From positions 1 through 64,000 of the forward strand of contig LVBG01000021.1 in NCBI GenBank assembly GCA_001603115.1: 64,000 nucleotides of DNA, in the 5' to 3' direction. This document shows, piece after piece, positions 42,950 to 51,392 of the stretch (position 1 is its first letter; every line of letters begins with the position of its first letter). A program made the position numbers and the translations under genes. This DNA is from Spirochaetales bacterium Spiro_05 (lineage in GTDB: Bacteria; Spirochaetota; Spirochaetia; Sphaerochaetales; Sphaerochaetaceae). The notes under the pieces are model-generated. The model worked only from the letters and a program-made list of their open reading frames with translations, was not told the origin of the DNA and did not search any database.

Positions 42950-43612
42950 ATGGATGCAGACTACTGGGACAACCTCTTTGCAAGCTTCAGGCATGCTGTC
43001 CAGCAGGAAGGTGGGGTCCTGCCCTCCGTCTCGATCATAGCCGAGCGGGAGAACGACCCCTACCGGGTGCTGATAGCCACCATCATCTCCCTCAGGACCA
43101 AGGATGAGGTCACCCTCTCGGCAAGCAAGCATCTTTTTGCCCTTGCAAAGGATCCTCAGTCCATGCTCGCCCTCTCTGTCTCCCAGATAGAAGATGCCAT
43201 CTATCCTGCAGGTTTCTACAAAACCAAAGCAAAGACCATCCAGGCAATCTCCCTACAGCTTCTCGAGCGTTTTGGAGGGAAGGTTCCCGATACACAACAA
43301 GAGTTGCTCTCCCTTCCCGGGGTGGGCATCAAGACAGCGAATCTGACACTCAATCTGGGTTTCCAGATTGAGGCCATCTGTGTGGACTGCCATGTTCATC
43401 AAATTGCAAACCGTCTGGGTTGGGTAACAACAAAAACGCCTGAGCAAACCGAAGAGGCGTTGGCCTCTCTCATGCCCAGGCGATTCTGGATACCGCTCAA
43501 TGAGCTCTTGGTCCGCTACGGCCAGCTCATCTGCACCCCGGTCAGTCCCTTCTGCAGCAAGTGCCCGGAAGAGAAAACCTGTCCCAAAATCGGGGTGACA
43601 CGCTCGCGCTAG
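42950..43612 (+). CDS. nth: Endonuclease III-like DNA glycosylase, 220 aa
   Basis: Base-excision repair enzyme removing oxidised pyrimidines and nicking the DNA. Seen: IISLRTKD near residue 45, where the family has S-x-Q/R-T-D; the helix-hairpin-helix LLSLPGVGIKTANLTLNL; VDCHVHQIANRLGW with the catalytic Asp; and the C-terminal [4Fe-4S] loop C-x6-C-x2-C-x5-C (CTPVSPFCSKCPEEKTC). ATG 42950 is preceded by a promoter and no ribosome site, so it is probably leaderless. The 3' end overlaps metF by four bases (CTAG). The lysine usually found before GVGxKTA is replaced by a proline-rich turn, but otherwise it is standard. Confidence 0.93.
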   Translation: MDADYWDNLFASFRHAVQQEGGVLPSVSIIAERENDPYRVLIATIISLRTKDEVTLSASKHLFALAKDPQSMLALSVSQIEDAIYPAGFYKTKAKTIQAISLQLLERFGGKVPDTQQELLSLPGVGIKTANLTLNLGFQIEAICVDCHVHQIANRLGWVTTKTPEQTEEALASLMPRRFWIPLNELLVRYGQLICTPVSPFCSKCPEEKTCPKIGVTRSR

Positions 43613-44562
43613 AAAACCTCGCGTACAATCCTTGAGACCGATTCGGCCTTTCCAAGCGTATAGAAATGCACTCCTGGCACTCCGTGTGCCAACAGATCCT
43701 TTGCCTGCTTGGTGCACCAATGCACCCCGATCTCCCGGATCTCGGAGAGCTTCTGAGCCTTGTTCAACAATTGAACAAGTTCGGAGGGGAAGTCGACATG
43801 GAAGGTCTGGGGAATGGTCGCAAGGTCGCGCTTGCTTCCGATCGGCTTGAGCCCCGGAATGATCGGGACGGTGATGCCTGCCTTGCGGCAATCATCGACG
43901 AAGCGATAGAAGACTGTATTGTCGAAGAACATCTGTGTCACAATGTACTGGGCACCGCACTCCACCTTGTACTTGAGCATTTGGATGTCCTCTTCAAGAT
44001 TCGGAGCCTCAGCATGCTTTTCAGGATACCCCGCAACGCCAGTACAGAAATGGGTCTTTCTCCCATCCTGCAAGGTGCTGTCCAAATACCTTCCCTCATT
44101 CAGGTTTGCGATCTGCTTCACCAGGTCGGAGGAGTGTGCGTAGCCTCCCTTCATCGGGACAAACCGCTTCTCACCGTTGGGGGGATCGCCCCGTAGGGCG
44201 AGGATGTTCTCAATACCTAAGAAGTTGAGCTCAACCAAGGCATCCTCAAGCTGGTCGGCATCCATGCCGCCGCAGATGAGATGGGCGACCACCGGAATGT
44301 TGAAGGTGTATTGGATCAGGGCCGAGAGGGCAATGGTCCCAGGACGCTTTCGCACCGTACGCCGCTCCAAGAGCCCATCTTCGCGCTCAAGGTAGACCAC
44401 CTCCTGCTGGTGGTTGGTCACATTGATGTAGGCCGGCTCGAACTGGGCAAGCTCCCGTACGCTGCCGAGCAGGGACTGGGCATCACTGCCTTTCAGCGGA
44501 GGAACCAATTCAAAGGTGAACAGCGGTTTTTTAGCCTCGTTGAGGATGTCGATTACTTGCAT
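43609..44562 (-). CDS. metF: Methylenetetrahydrofolate reductase, 317 aa
   Basis: FAD enzyme making 5-methyl-THF, the methyl donor for MetH. Seen: FTFELVPPLKGSD at the first strand; AYINVTNHQQ; VAHLICGGMDADQLEDAL; NILALRGDPPNGEKRF; QMFFDNTVFYRFVDDCRKAGITVPIIPGLKPI; and the tail GVHFYTLGKAESVSRIVRE. The barrel is complete at normal length. The frame is open further upstream within metH, but ATG 44562 begins the barrel and lies 4 bases after the metH stop, so translation is coupled. Last gene of the methionine operon. Confidence 0.95.
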   Translation of the reverse strand: MQVIDILNEAKKPLFTFELVPPLKGSDAQSLLGSVRELAQFEPAYINVTNHQQEVVYLEREDGLLERRTVRKRPGTIALSALIQYTFNIPVVAHLICGGMDADQLEDALVELNFLGIENILALRGDPPNGEKRFVPMKGGYAHSSDLVKQIANLNEGRYLDSTLQDGRKTHFCTGVAGYPEKHAEAPNLEEDIQMLKYKVECGAQYIVTQMFFDNTVFYRFVDDCRKAGITVPIIPGLKPIGSKRDLATIPQTFHVDFPSELVQLLNKAQKLSEIREIGVHWCTKQAKDLLAHGVPGVHFYTLGKAESVSRIVREVF

Positions 44563-44566
44563 GGCC

Positions 44567-47500
44567 TCAGTATCCCATACCACTGAGCAATGTGGCAAGC
44601 GCCTCACGCGAAAGGCCCTTCCTTCCTGCATAGAGGTCCAGCTGCTCCTCACTCACCCCCTTGAGGGCGAAATAGCGAAGATCTTCCCCTCCGATGAGCA
44701 TACCGCACACCGAGGACGGAGGATCCATGGCAAAGCTTTCGGTCAAGCGCACCCCGATTCTCTCCGTGGCGCCAAGGGCTGCAAACAATACACCCTTCTC
44801 GCTGTGGTCGTTCCAGCTCGGATAGCCCGGTGCAGGACGAAGATACATCGTGTGGCCCTGCGCCCATTTGGACCGTATCAAACGCTCGGCTTCTTCTGCA
44901 AGTGCTTCGGCAAGCCGGTCTGCAAGCAACTTCAGGCTGAGTATTTCCATGCCATCCAGCTCCACATCACGTGTTTTCAGGTAGGCAGGGAGGGTCAGGG
45001 CGGATGTGGTGACAAACAAGCCGACTGTATCCTCCTTGGCAATGCAATCGGCAAGGCAGAGCCCGTTCTCCTCATTGCGCAAGAAGTGGAAGCGATGCTC
45101 GCCCACCGTCACCGCCATGCGGTCGCTTGAAGCGGGGAAGAGTCCGTAGACCACCTTGCACCCTGCCTCAAACATGGTCCTGACTTCGTCTCTGGCAAGA
45201 AGGGTGTTTGCTTCACCAACCAGACGTCTCCCCTCATCACTGTCAAAGGGGACTTTCCACGCAGCACAGTACATCTTCCAATTGATGCGTTCGAGGAGGG
45301 AAGGAAGCGTGAATGAGGAGGCGGTATATACTCCATAGGAGGAAGCTCTTGTTCCTCTCTCTTTTTGCGTGGAGAGGGCGAGGGCTTTTTGGTACGAGCC
45401 GTCCTGACCTCCATCACTTTCTTTTCCCACGTGCTGTGCACGAAGACTTTCATACAGTGCATGCTGTTTTGAAAGGAAGGAAACGCGCTCTTTTCCCACC
45501 ACCTCATTGGCGGCAAGCACCATGGATGATGCGTCCTTGGTCTGGATGACTGCTTCTGAGTAGAGCGGGCTGAGTTTCACTGCAGTATGGAGTGCACTGG
45601 TGGTCGCTCCCCCGACAAAGATGGGGATGGCTGACTGATGCTCCTCAAAGAGCCGGATGACCGTCTCCATCTCCTTCAGCGAGGGGGTGATCAGGCCGCT
45701 GAGGCCCACCAAATCCGCCTTGTGTTTGCATGCAGCTTCCCATATGGCTTGAGGTTGCACCATGACCCCAAGATCGATGACCTCGAAGTTGTTGCATCTG
45801 AGCAAAAGGTTGACGATATTCTTCCCAATGTCGTGCACATCACCCTTTACGGTTGCCATCACGGCAATTTTCTTTGCTTGGCTCTCTGATGAGGCCTGCT
45901 GTGCCAAATACGCGGTGATGCGAGGTTGGAGAATATCGACTGCCATCTTCATCGTGCGGGCGCTTCGTACGACTTGGGGAAGAAAGAGCTTGCCCTCACC
46001 GAAAAGACGGCCTACTTCCTTCATCCCGTCCATCAGAGGACCTTCTACCAAGAGAAGGGGATCTTCCTCTTTCAATAGCTCCAGATCTTCCTCCAGGAAG
46101 GTATGCTCCCCGCCCAAAACAGCCTCATAGAGGTTCTTCTTTGGATCTTCAGTACTGCGCACCACCTTCTTTGCCGGCTTATCGTCTTTCTGCATTCCCA
46201 CTGCCAGGGCAATGAGATTCGCCCTGACCTGGTTGAGGTCATCCGTGTCGGCAAGCAGGGCATGTTCAATAGTTGAACGTACAGATGGCTCCAAGGCCTC
46301 CACCTCAAGCAGGGAGGACGGGTTGATGATGGCCATATCCAGGGAAGCAAGATTGAGGAACGCAGCATGCATAGCAGTGCGCAGCTCATCATTACCGCGG
46401 AATGAGAAGGAGAGGTTGCTCACCCCACCGCTGGTGCTGCAGCGCGGGTACAGCCTTTTCAACTCGCCTGTGGCAAGGATGAAGTCGCGTGCATAGGTGT
46501 CGTGCTCCTCGATGCCTGTGGCGATGGCAAGCACGTTCGCATCAAAGATGATGTCCTCTTCCCTGATGCCCGCTCCCACCAAAAGCTCATGACTTCGCTT
46601 TGCGATGGCAATCTTGCGCTCATAGGTGGCCGCTTGGCCTTCCTCATCAAAGAGCATCACCACCATGGCATGGCCATGGCTTGCAATCTGCCTGGCATGG
46701 GCGAGGAAGGGCTCTTCACCCTCCTTGAGGCTGATGGAGTTGACGATTCCCCTGCCCTGCACTTCACCCATGGCACTCTCAATGACCGACCAGTCTGAGG
46801 AGTCGATCATGATGGCGGCCTTGCTTACCGAAGGGTCGCTGGCGATGTAGCGCAAGAAGTTTCGCATGCTTTTCGGTGCATCAAGCATCGAGGCATCCAT
46901 GCAGACATCGAGGACCTGTGCTCCTTCATTGACCTGCTCCCTGGCGATGGCCAGGGCCTCCTCCCACTTCTCTTCCTTGATGAGGCGGGCGAACTTACGT
47001 GAGCCGGCAACATTGGTACGCTCCCCGACCACCAGCAACTTTCCGGCCGTCCTCTGTACCGTTTCCAAGCCGCAAAGCTCCAGCACAGGTTCTCTGGCAG
47101 GAAGAGGCCTGCTCGTGCCCTGTGCAGAGGCTTGCCTGAGCGCCTTGATGTGTTCGGCGGTGGTGCCGCAGCAACCACCTACGATATTCAGCTTCCCATC
47201 CTTCAACAAACGGAGCAGTTGGTCGGCCATCTGCTTGGCAGTAAGCGTATAGTTGCCCTCCTTGTCGGGAAAACCCGCATTGGGGTGGGCGCTGACATAA
47301 AACGGGCAAATCGCAGAAAGCTCCTCGATGAGGGGGATCATCTCCTGTGGGCCGGTGGAACAGTTGAGCCCAAGGCTGAACAGGGGGTAGGCACTGAGGC
47401 TGGTTACAAAGGCAGAGAGGGTTTGCCCGCTGAGGGTTCTTCCGCTCTGGTCGCTGAAGGTCACACTCACCATGATGGGAACCTTGCGGTTCTGCGCTTC

Positions 47501-48079
47501 CATCTCCTCTATACAGGCCTGGATGGCGCTTTTGGCTACAAGGGTATCGAACACTGTCTCGATGAGCAGAAGATCCACGCCTCCCTCAAGCAGGGCTTTC
47601 ACCTGTTGGCGGTACATCGCCAGAAAGGCAGGATAATCACTCTGGCGGTAGGCTGGGTCCTCCACCTTGGGAGAGAAGGCAAGCGAGCGGTTGGTAGGGC
47701 CGATGCTTCCCGCTACAAAGGCGTACCCTTCCGTGTTCGCCTCATGGTCCGCTGCCGCTTCACGAGCGATTTCACAGGCTGCCTGGATGATAGTCTCCAC
47801 TTCATCAGAAAGGCCGTACTCGGCCAGATTGAACGCGTTGGCACAGAACGTATTGGTTTCTATGATGTCTGTACCACTGTCCAGATAGTCGCGATGGATC
47901 TGATAGATTACATCGCCTCGGGTGAGGTTGAGCACCTCATTGCATCCAAGGGCCGCATGGCCTTCAAAGGTATAATCATCCGTATCAAGGTCCTGGCTTT
48001 GGATCATAGTGCCCATCGCGCCATCAAGCAGGACAATTCGCTGTGCGAGCAGATGCTCAAGGTATTGGGTTCTGTTCAT
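44567..48079 (-). CDS. metH: Cobalamin-dependent methionine synthase, 1170 aa
   Basis: Transfers a methyl group from methyl-THF to homocysteine. Domains: homocysteine barrel (residues 1-300) with zinc ligands in GLNCSTGP and IVGGCCGTT; folate barrel (about 325-600) starting VVGERTNVAGSRKFARLI; B12 cap and binding domain (about 630-860) with ATVKGDVHDIGKNI, the His ligand motif; and the S-adenosylmethionine reactivation domain with RPAPGYPSWNDHSEKG. All four modules are present. I choose ATG 48079 (MNRTQYLEHLL) where the barrel begins; it overlaps the UPF0280 gene by 23 bases, with GGAGG upstream. Activity needs B12, like NrdJ in this window. Confidence 0.97.
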   Translation of the reverse strand: MNRTQYLEHLLAQRIVLLDGAMGTMIQSQDLDTDDYTFEGHAALGCNEVLNLTRGDVIYQIHRDYLDSGTDIIETNTFCANAFNLAEYGLSDEVETIIQAACEIAREAAADHEANTEGYAFVAGSIGPTNRSLAFSPKVEDPAYRQSDYPAFLAMYRQQVKALLEGGVDLLLIETVFDTLVAKSAIQACIEEMEAQNRKVPIMVSVTFSDQSGRTLSGQTLSAFVTSLSAYPLFSLGLNCSTGPQEMIPLIEELSAICPFYVSAHPNAGFPDKEGNYTLTAKQMADQLLRLLKDGKLNIVGGCCGTTAEHIKALRQASAQGTSRPLPAREPVLELCGLETVQRTAGKLLVVGERTNVAGSRKFARLIKEEKWEEALAIAREQVNEGAQVLDVCMDASMLDAPKSMRNFLRYIASDPSVSKAAIMIDSSDWSVIESAMGEVQGRGIVNSISLKEGEEPFLAHARQIASHGHAMVVMLFDEEGQAATYERKIAIAKRSHELLVGAGIREEDIIFDANVLAIATGIEEHDTYARDFILATGELKRLYPRCSTSGGVSNLSFSFRGNDELRTAMHAAFLNLASLDMAIINPSSLLEVEALEPSVRSTIEHALLADTDDLNQVRANLIALAVGMQKDDKPAKKVVRSTEDPKKNLYEAVLGGEHTFLEEDLELLKEEDPLLLVEGPLMDGMKEVGRLFGEGKLFLPQVVRSARTMKMAVDILQPRITAYLAQQASSESQAKKIAVMATVKGDVHDIGKNIVNLLLRCNNFEVIDLGVMVQPQAIWEAACKHKADLVGLSGLITPSLKEMETVIRLFEEHQSAIPIFVGGATTSALHTAVKLSPLYSEAVIQTKDASSMVLAANEVVGKERVSFLSKQHALYESLRAQHVGKESDGGQDGSYQKALALSTQKERGTRASSYGVYTASSFTLPSLLERINWKMYCAAWKVPFDSDEGRRLVGEANTLLARDEVRTMFEAGCKVVYGLFPASSDRMAVTVGEHRFHFLRNEENGLCLADCIAKEDTVGLFVTTSALTLPAYLKTRDVELDGMEILSLKLLADRLAEALAEEAERLIRSKWAQGHTMYLRPAPGYPSWNDHSEKGVLFAALGATERIGVRLTESFAMDPPSSVCGMLIGGEDLRYFALKGVSEEQLDLYAGRKGLSREALATLLSGMGY

Positions 48080-48815
48080 CGTGGGTGCAAACCTCCAGCC
48101 GGCCACCGATGGCCAGTGTATCATCAATGACAACCAGGACGGAGAGAATCCCCTCCTGGGAAGAGAGCTCTGTACAGACGCGCTGCGCATCGCTTTTTGC
48201 CTGTACCTGATTGCAACCTGCGGTTGCCCAAGCATCGGCAAGCGCGGCATCTATTGCCGCTACCATCACTGCATCTGCCCGGCCGAAGCTCAGTGAATGA
48301 CCGATCCTAGCTGAGGAAGTGCAAACCCCCAGAGGGCACTCAGAAGGGGAAACCACTACCGAAAGCTTTCCTGAAAACGCACTTGAAGGTGCAAATAGCC
48401 TTATCAGAAGGGGTTTGAGGACATCAACATAGAGATCTCCCCCATTCTCAACGACTATCTCTTCGAGTGAGAACTTCTGCTTCAGTGCCTTTCCCACCGC
48501 TTGGGCAATTGCACCAGCAACCGCTGCCATGGGTCCGGTGCCGGCACGCAGGGAAGCACTGTGCATGGCAGTGGCGAGTTCGCTTGGATAGTCATGCCCT
48601 GCAAGCGGCACCAAGCTTGTCAGAAAGCTGGGATCAGGATGTCCGATCAGCTCCAGTCTCAACCGGCGTACAAGTTCTGCAGCTGATTTGATCAGCTGAG
48701 CCTGGTCGACAGACCCGGTCCAGCCGATCCAAAGATCACTTTCCTGAATGGAAAGGGAGATGCTCGTGAAGCGACCTGCTCCCATGTTCTGACGATAGGT
48801 TCGCTTCTCGTACAT
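48057..48815 (-). CDS. UPF0280 / COG2122 protein, 252 aa
   Basis: Family related in fold to ApbE (FAD:protein flavin transferase); genetically tied in methanogens to homocysteine synthesis from sulfide. Seen: EKRTYRQNMGAGRFTSISLSIQESDLWIG at the start, HPDPSFLTSL, the MAAVAGAIAQAVGKAL helix, and VVENGGDLYVDV with the nucleotide-site Asn-Gly-Gly-Asp. Cytoplasmic. It starts 2 bases after the NIL-ferredoxin stop and overlaps metH. Being between the sulfurtransferase pair and metH supports a role in the same step. Exact biochemical role is not known to me. Confidence 0.9.
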   Translation of the reverse strand: MYEKRTYRQNMGAGRFTSISLSIQESDLWIGWTGSVDQAQLIKSAAELVRRLRLELIGHPDPSFLTSLVPLAGHDYPSELATAMHSASLRAGTGPMAAVAGAIAQAVGKALKQKFSLEEIVVENGGDLYVDVLKPLLIRLFAPSSAFSGKLSVVVSPSECPLGVCTSSARIGHSLSFGRADAVMVAAIDAALADAWATAGCNQVQAKSDAQRVCTELSSQEGILSVLVVIDDTLAIGGRLEVCTHDEQNPIP

Positions 48816-48817
48816 GG

Positions 48818-49231
48818 TCAGGCCTCTCGCTCGTGCGAAACCTCAAACAAGCGTAGAGGACAGGCTTGGGTGCAAAGACCGCAAACTACGCACAGCGAAA
48901 CATCAAAGACGAGCTTTGCAGAGCTGTCCATCGAGAGGGCCTTTGGGGAACAGACAGCAGTACAAGCTCCGCAATGGATGCAGGATTCCTGCTTGAAGAT
49001 CAACTCCTTGACCATCTCGGAGACAAGGACACCAACCTCAGAGAGATAGTGTACGCTCTTATCGAGGTTCTCATCGGTTCCCACCAGTTCAACAATGAGC
49101 TTACCCCCGCGACCGCTTGCTACATCTGCATTGAGGATGTTGATGTCCACATCGTAGATTCTGGCGAGCTTGCTGACGATCGGCTGCTCCACCAAGGCGG
49201 GAGAGAACCGAAGCGCATATCTGCGTCTCAT
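48818..49231 (-). CDS. NIL-domain two-cluster ferredoxin, 137 aa
   Basis: Electron-transfer partner of the DUF39 sulfurtransferase. Residues 1-78 form an NIL (ligand-binding, ACT-like) domain; residues 80-130 carry two [4Fe-4S] sets, CIHCGACTAVC and CVVCGLCTQACP. This is the same pairing as the methanogen homocysteine system (DUF39 plus NIL/ferredoxin protein). The ATG overlaps the DUF39 stop (49228-49231). Likely supplies electrons or carries sulfide-derived sulfur. Confidence 0.92.
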   Translation of the reverse strand: MRRRYALRFSPALVEQPIVSKLARIYDVDINILNADVASGRGGKLIVELVGTDENLDKSVHYLSEVGVLVSEMVKELIFKQESCIHCGACTAVCSPKALSMDSSAKLVFDVSLCVVCGLCTQACPLRLFEVSHEREA

Positions 49232-50388
49232 TGTGCACCTCCTTCGCGGTGTACCAAGGGTTTGACAAAACTGTCCTTGGGGAACATGGCAACCGGTTCG
49301 GTCAGGAAGAACTTCCTGCTTCTGATCCTATCGGCAAGGATATCGGCAATTTCTCGTGCCTTTGCCAAGGAAGAGAGCGGAGCTGTCTTGACCTGCTTGC
49401 CGTCGGAGAGGGTGACAGACCCACTTGCAAGCTGGGCATAGGTAACCGCACCCACACTGGGATGGTTCTCCTGGCCATAGTCGAGGATGGTGGTCTCAAT
49501 CTGGTCGTTGCTGATGGCAAGATTTTGGGCCATCCTCTCGTCCAGGACGGGGATGGGAATGCCTATGCCGACAAACATCGAGACACCATACTTCTCATAG
49601 TAGGCGGAACGGATGAAATCGGTTGACATCTGCCGTGCATCACCGAGCACCGCCAAGGTGGCACCGGGAAGCTTGGGGATACCCATGCTGTTGCGCTCAC
49701 GACGGGTGTTGAACTGGGTTCCGTTCCACACAACAAAGCCTTCACCACCACCAAGGAAGATTCTCGTTCCCAGACCGATGGTCCTGAGGTAGGGATCATT
49801 GAGCAAAGGACTCAACTCCCCACTGGTTGAGTAGGTGATGTTGCCCATCCGTGGAAGGAGACTGCCCATATAGGTGTATTTGATGCGGCTGGTGCTGTTG
49901 GTTGCCGCAGCATAGTTCTGATAGGCGTTACGGGGATTGAACAGGTAGAATTCGTTGACCGTATCCTTGTTGATCCACGTATCGATCTCCTTGGTCGGAT
50001 AGCAATCGGTCCCCTTCCCTCGGGCATGGAGTCGTACATCCTTGCCTGCAATGAGGTCTTCGATCACATTCGCCCCCCCATAGGTGGGATCGAATTTCGA
50101 TTCGGCGGTTGCTCCGATGTAGGTGTCCACCGCAGCCAAGCCCTCATAGGCACTCACCCCGTTGAGACTGATCTCCTCCATCCTGATGCCTGGAGACCAA
50201 TGCCCGAAGTTGATGATGGCACCTGAAGAACACATGGGGCCGAAGGTGGCGGTGGTGACAATATCCACTTCCTCGCTGAGGGTGGAAATCGGCGTTTCCT
50301 TGGCCATTTTTGAGAAGGCTTCGGCGCTTACCACCACCACGCTTCCCGCCTTGATTTTCTCGTTGATCTGGGCAATCGTCTTTGCCAT
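49228..50388 (-). CDS. DUF39 homocysteine biosynthesis enzyme (L-aspartate semialdehyde sulfurtransferase), 386 aa
   Basis: COG1900/DUF39 protein. In Methanosarcina members of this family make homocysteine from aspartate semialdehyde and sulfide. Seen: INEKIKAGSVVVVSAEAF; TTATFGPMCSSGAIINFG with Cys53; NGVSAYEGLAAVDTYIGAT; GKGTDCYPTKEID with Cys129; and a GTRIFLGGGEGFVVWNGTQ block. The two cysteines sit in the segments known to be reactive in the family. The 386-residue chain lacks the C-terminal CBS pair of some archaeal members. Being in one operon with NIL-ferredoxin, UPF0280, metH and metF makes the assignment strong. Confidence 0.93.
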   Translation of the reverse strand: MAKTIAQINEKIKAGSVVVVSAEAFSKMAKETPISTLSEEVDIVTTATFGPMCSSGAIINFGHWSPGIRMEEISLNGVSAYEGLAAVDTYIGATAESKFDPTYGGANVIEDLIAGKDVRLHARGKGTDCYPTKEIDTWINKDTVNEFYLFNPRNAYQNYAAATNSTSRIKYTYMGSLLPRMGNITYSTSGELSPLLNDPYLRTIGLGTRIFLGGGEGFVVWNGTQFNTRRERNSMGIPKLPGATLAVLGDARQMSTDFIRSAYYEKYGVSMFVGIGIPIPVLDERMAQNLAISNDQIETTILDYGQENHPSVGAVTYAQLASGSVTLSDGKQVKTAPLSSLAKAREIADILADRIRSRKFFLTEPVAMFPKDSFVKPLVHREGGAQ

Positions 50389-50396
50389 GGATGCTC

Positions 50397-50729
50397 CTAT
50401 TCGTTGTACTCGACCCCCTCAAGGGTCAAGACTGGGATCAGATGATAGGCAGGAACCTCATAAGGATGAGCGTCGAGCAGAGCCTGTACCGCCAAAGCGG
50501 CACTCTCTTCGTCGACCACCAATTCTACCCGCCACTCCTCTTCTTGTGCAAGCATTCCTTCGGTCCCCAGAAACGGAGAACTGCCGGAAAGTGGCATGAA
50601 TTGCCCTGTTCCCTTGGTTTGGAAGCAACATTTTGCGTAGTTGCCCATGGTTCCTGCTCCTGTGGAGAAGACAGCCTCTTTCACCGACTCAAGATGGGAC
50701 TGCGGTACATAGAAGACCAGTACATACAT
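50397..50729 (-). CDS. COG3323 / NIF3-type PII-like protein, 110 aa
   Basis: Small CutA/PII-like fold, the insert domain of NIF3 (YqfO) proteins found here alone. Seen: YVPQSHLESVKEAVFSTGAGTMGNYAKCCFQTKGTGQFMPL, and the tail ALLDAHPYEVPAYHLIPV. The repeated His and Glu residues could bind a metal, and the family is assumed to be regulatory. AGGAG lies 8 bases before ATG 50729. It is the first gene of the homocysteine operon, 8 bases ahead of the DUF39 gene, and divergent from pth with a shared 35-base gap. A function in sensing for methionine synthesis is inference. Confidence 0.85.
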   Translation of the reverse strand: MYVLVFYVPQSHLESVKEAVFSTGAGTMGNYAKCCFQTKGTGQFMPLSGSSPFLGTEGMLAQEEEWRVELVVDEESAALAVQALLDAHPYEVPAYHLIPVLTLEGVEYNE

Positions 50730-50730
50730 C

Positions 50731-50759
50731 TTTTCTCTCCTCTGGATTGCCCGTATGAT
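50731..50759 (+). promoter_or_regulatory. Promoter abutting pth
   Basis: TTTTCT (50731-50736, weak), 17 bases, TATGAT (50754-50759), then 5 bases to ATG 50765. The promoter overlaps the divergent COG3323 gene's ribosome site region. Confidence 0.45.
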
Positions 50760-50764
50760 AGGCT

Positions 50765-51295
50765 ATGGTAAAACTAATGGTATTCCTGGGCAACCCCGGA
50801 AGGGAGTATGCAAGAACCAGGCACAACGTCGCCTGGATGGTTTGCGACCATCACTTTCCCAACCTCTCGTGGACTGCAAAATTTCATGCACAACTCTCCA
50901 GTGAAGGCCCTGTCCGCCTGCTCAGGCCTCAGACCTATATGAATGAGAGTGGAAAGGCAGTTCGTGCCGCCCTTGATTTCTTTCATCTCGAGCCCAACAA
51001 CATCCTGGTGGTTCATGACGACCTTGAGCTTCCTTATGGTACGCTGCGAGTACAGGCTGGGGGAGGACTGCAGGGACACAATGGGCTGAAATCGATCAAG
51101 CAGCATTTGAATAGTGATCAGTTCCTTCGTCTGAGAATAGGTATCGGCAGACCAAAGCATGGGTCAGTTGCCTCCTTTGTACTGGAGCGGTTTACTTCAG
51201 AAGAAGAAGTCTCGCTTCCGTTGGTGCTAGAGCTTGCATCATCGATGCTTGATAGTGATATTTCTTCACTTCCGGTAACAAATACATTAGTCTAA
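50765..51295 (+). CDS. pth: Peptidyl-tRNA hydrolase, 176 aa
   Basis: Recycles tRNA from peptidyl-tRNA. Seen: VFLGNPGREYARTRHNVAW with catalytic His20; LLRPQTYMNESGKAV; ILVVHDDLELPYGTLRV with the conserved Asp; GGLQGHNGLKSIKQHL; and LRIGIGRP. Slightly shorter than the 190-residue average. Five bases from a TATGAT box; leaderless. Divergent from the homocysteine operon. Confidence 0.95.
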   Translation: MVKLMVFLGNPGREYARTRHNVAWMVCDHHFPNLSWTAKFHAQLSSEGPVRLLRPQTYMNESGKAVRAALDFFHLEPNNILVVHDDLELPYGTLRVQAGGGLQGHNGLKSIKQHLNSDQFLRLRIGIGRPKHGSVASFVLERFTSEEEVSLPLVLELASSMLDSDISSLPVTNTLV

Positions 51296-51320
51296 CAGAC
51301 GCTCATTCCCAAGAAAGGGG

Positions 51321-51348
51321 TTACAACCAAAGCCTCTCATGGTATACT
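51321..51348 (+). promoter_or_regulatory. Promoter of the GH13 gene
   Basis: TTACAA (51321-51326), 16 bases, TATACT (51343-51348). Transcription would begin near 51355, giving a leader of about 38 bases with a GGGAGG ribosome site. An ATG at 51339 overlaps this promoter and cannot be used. Confidence 0.65.
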
Positions 51349-51392
51349 GGGCTTACCGTTCAGGGATTGAACCACCCTCAGGGAGGCGTGAC

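Noticed and set aside
47132-48130. 332-codon open frame on + opposite metH
   Set aside because: Antisense to the metH homocysteine barrel.
48080-48250. Longer N-terminus for metH
   Set aside because: The extra 57 residues lie in the UPF0280 coding region in another frame and do not match MetH; ATG 48079 begins the barrel.
50730-50764. SAM riboswitch before the homocysteine/methionine operon
   Set aside because: Only 35 bases separate COG3323 from pth, so there is no room.
51339-51392. Earlier ATG start of the GH13 gene
   Set aside because: It overlaps the -10 box and has no ribosome site; TTG 51393 has GGGAGG at the right distance.
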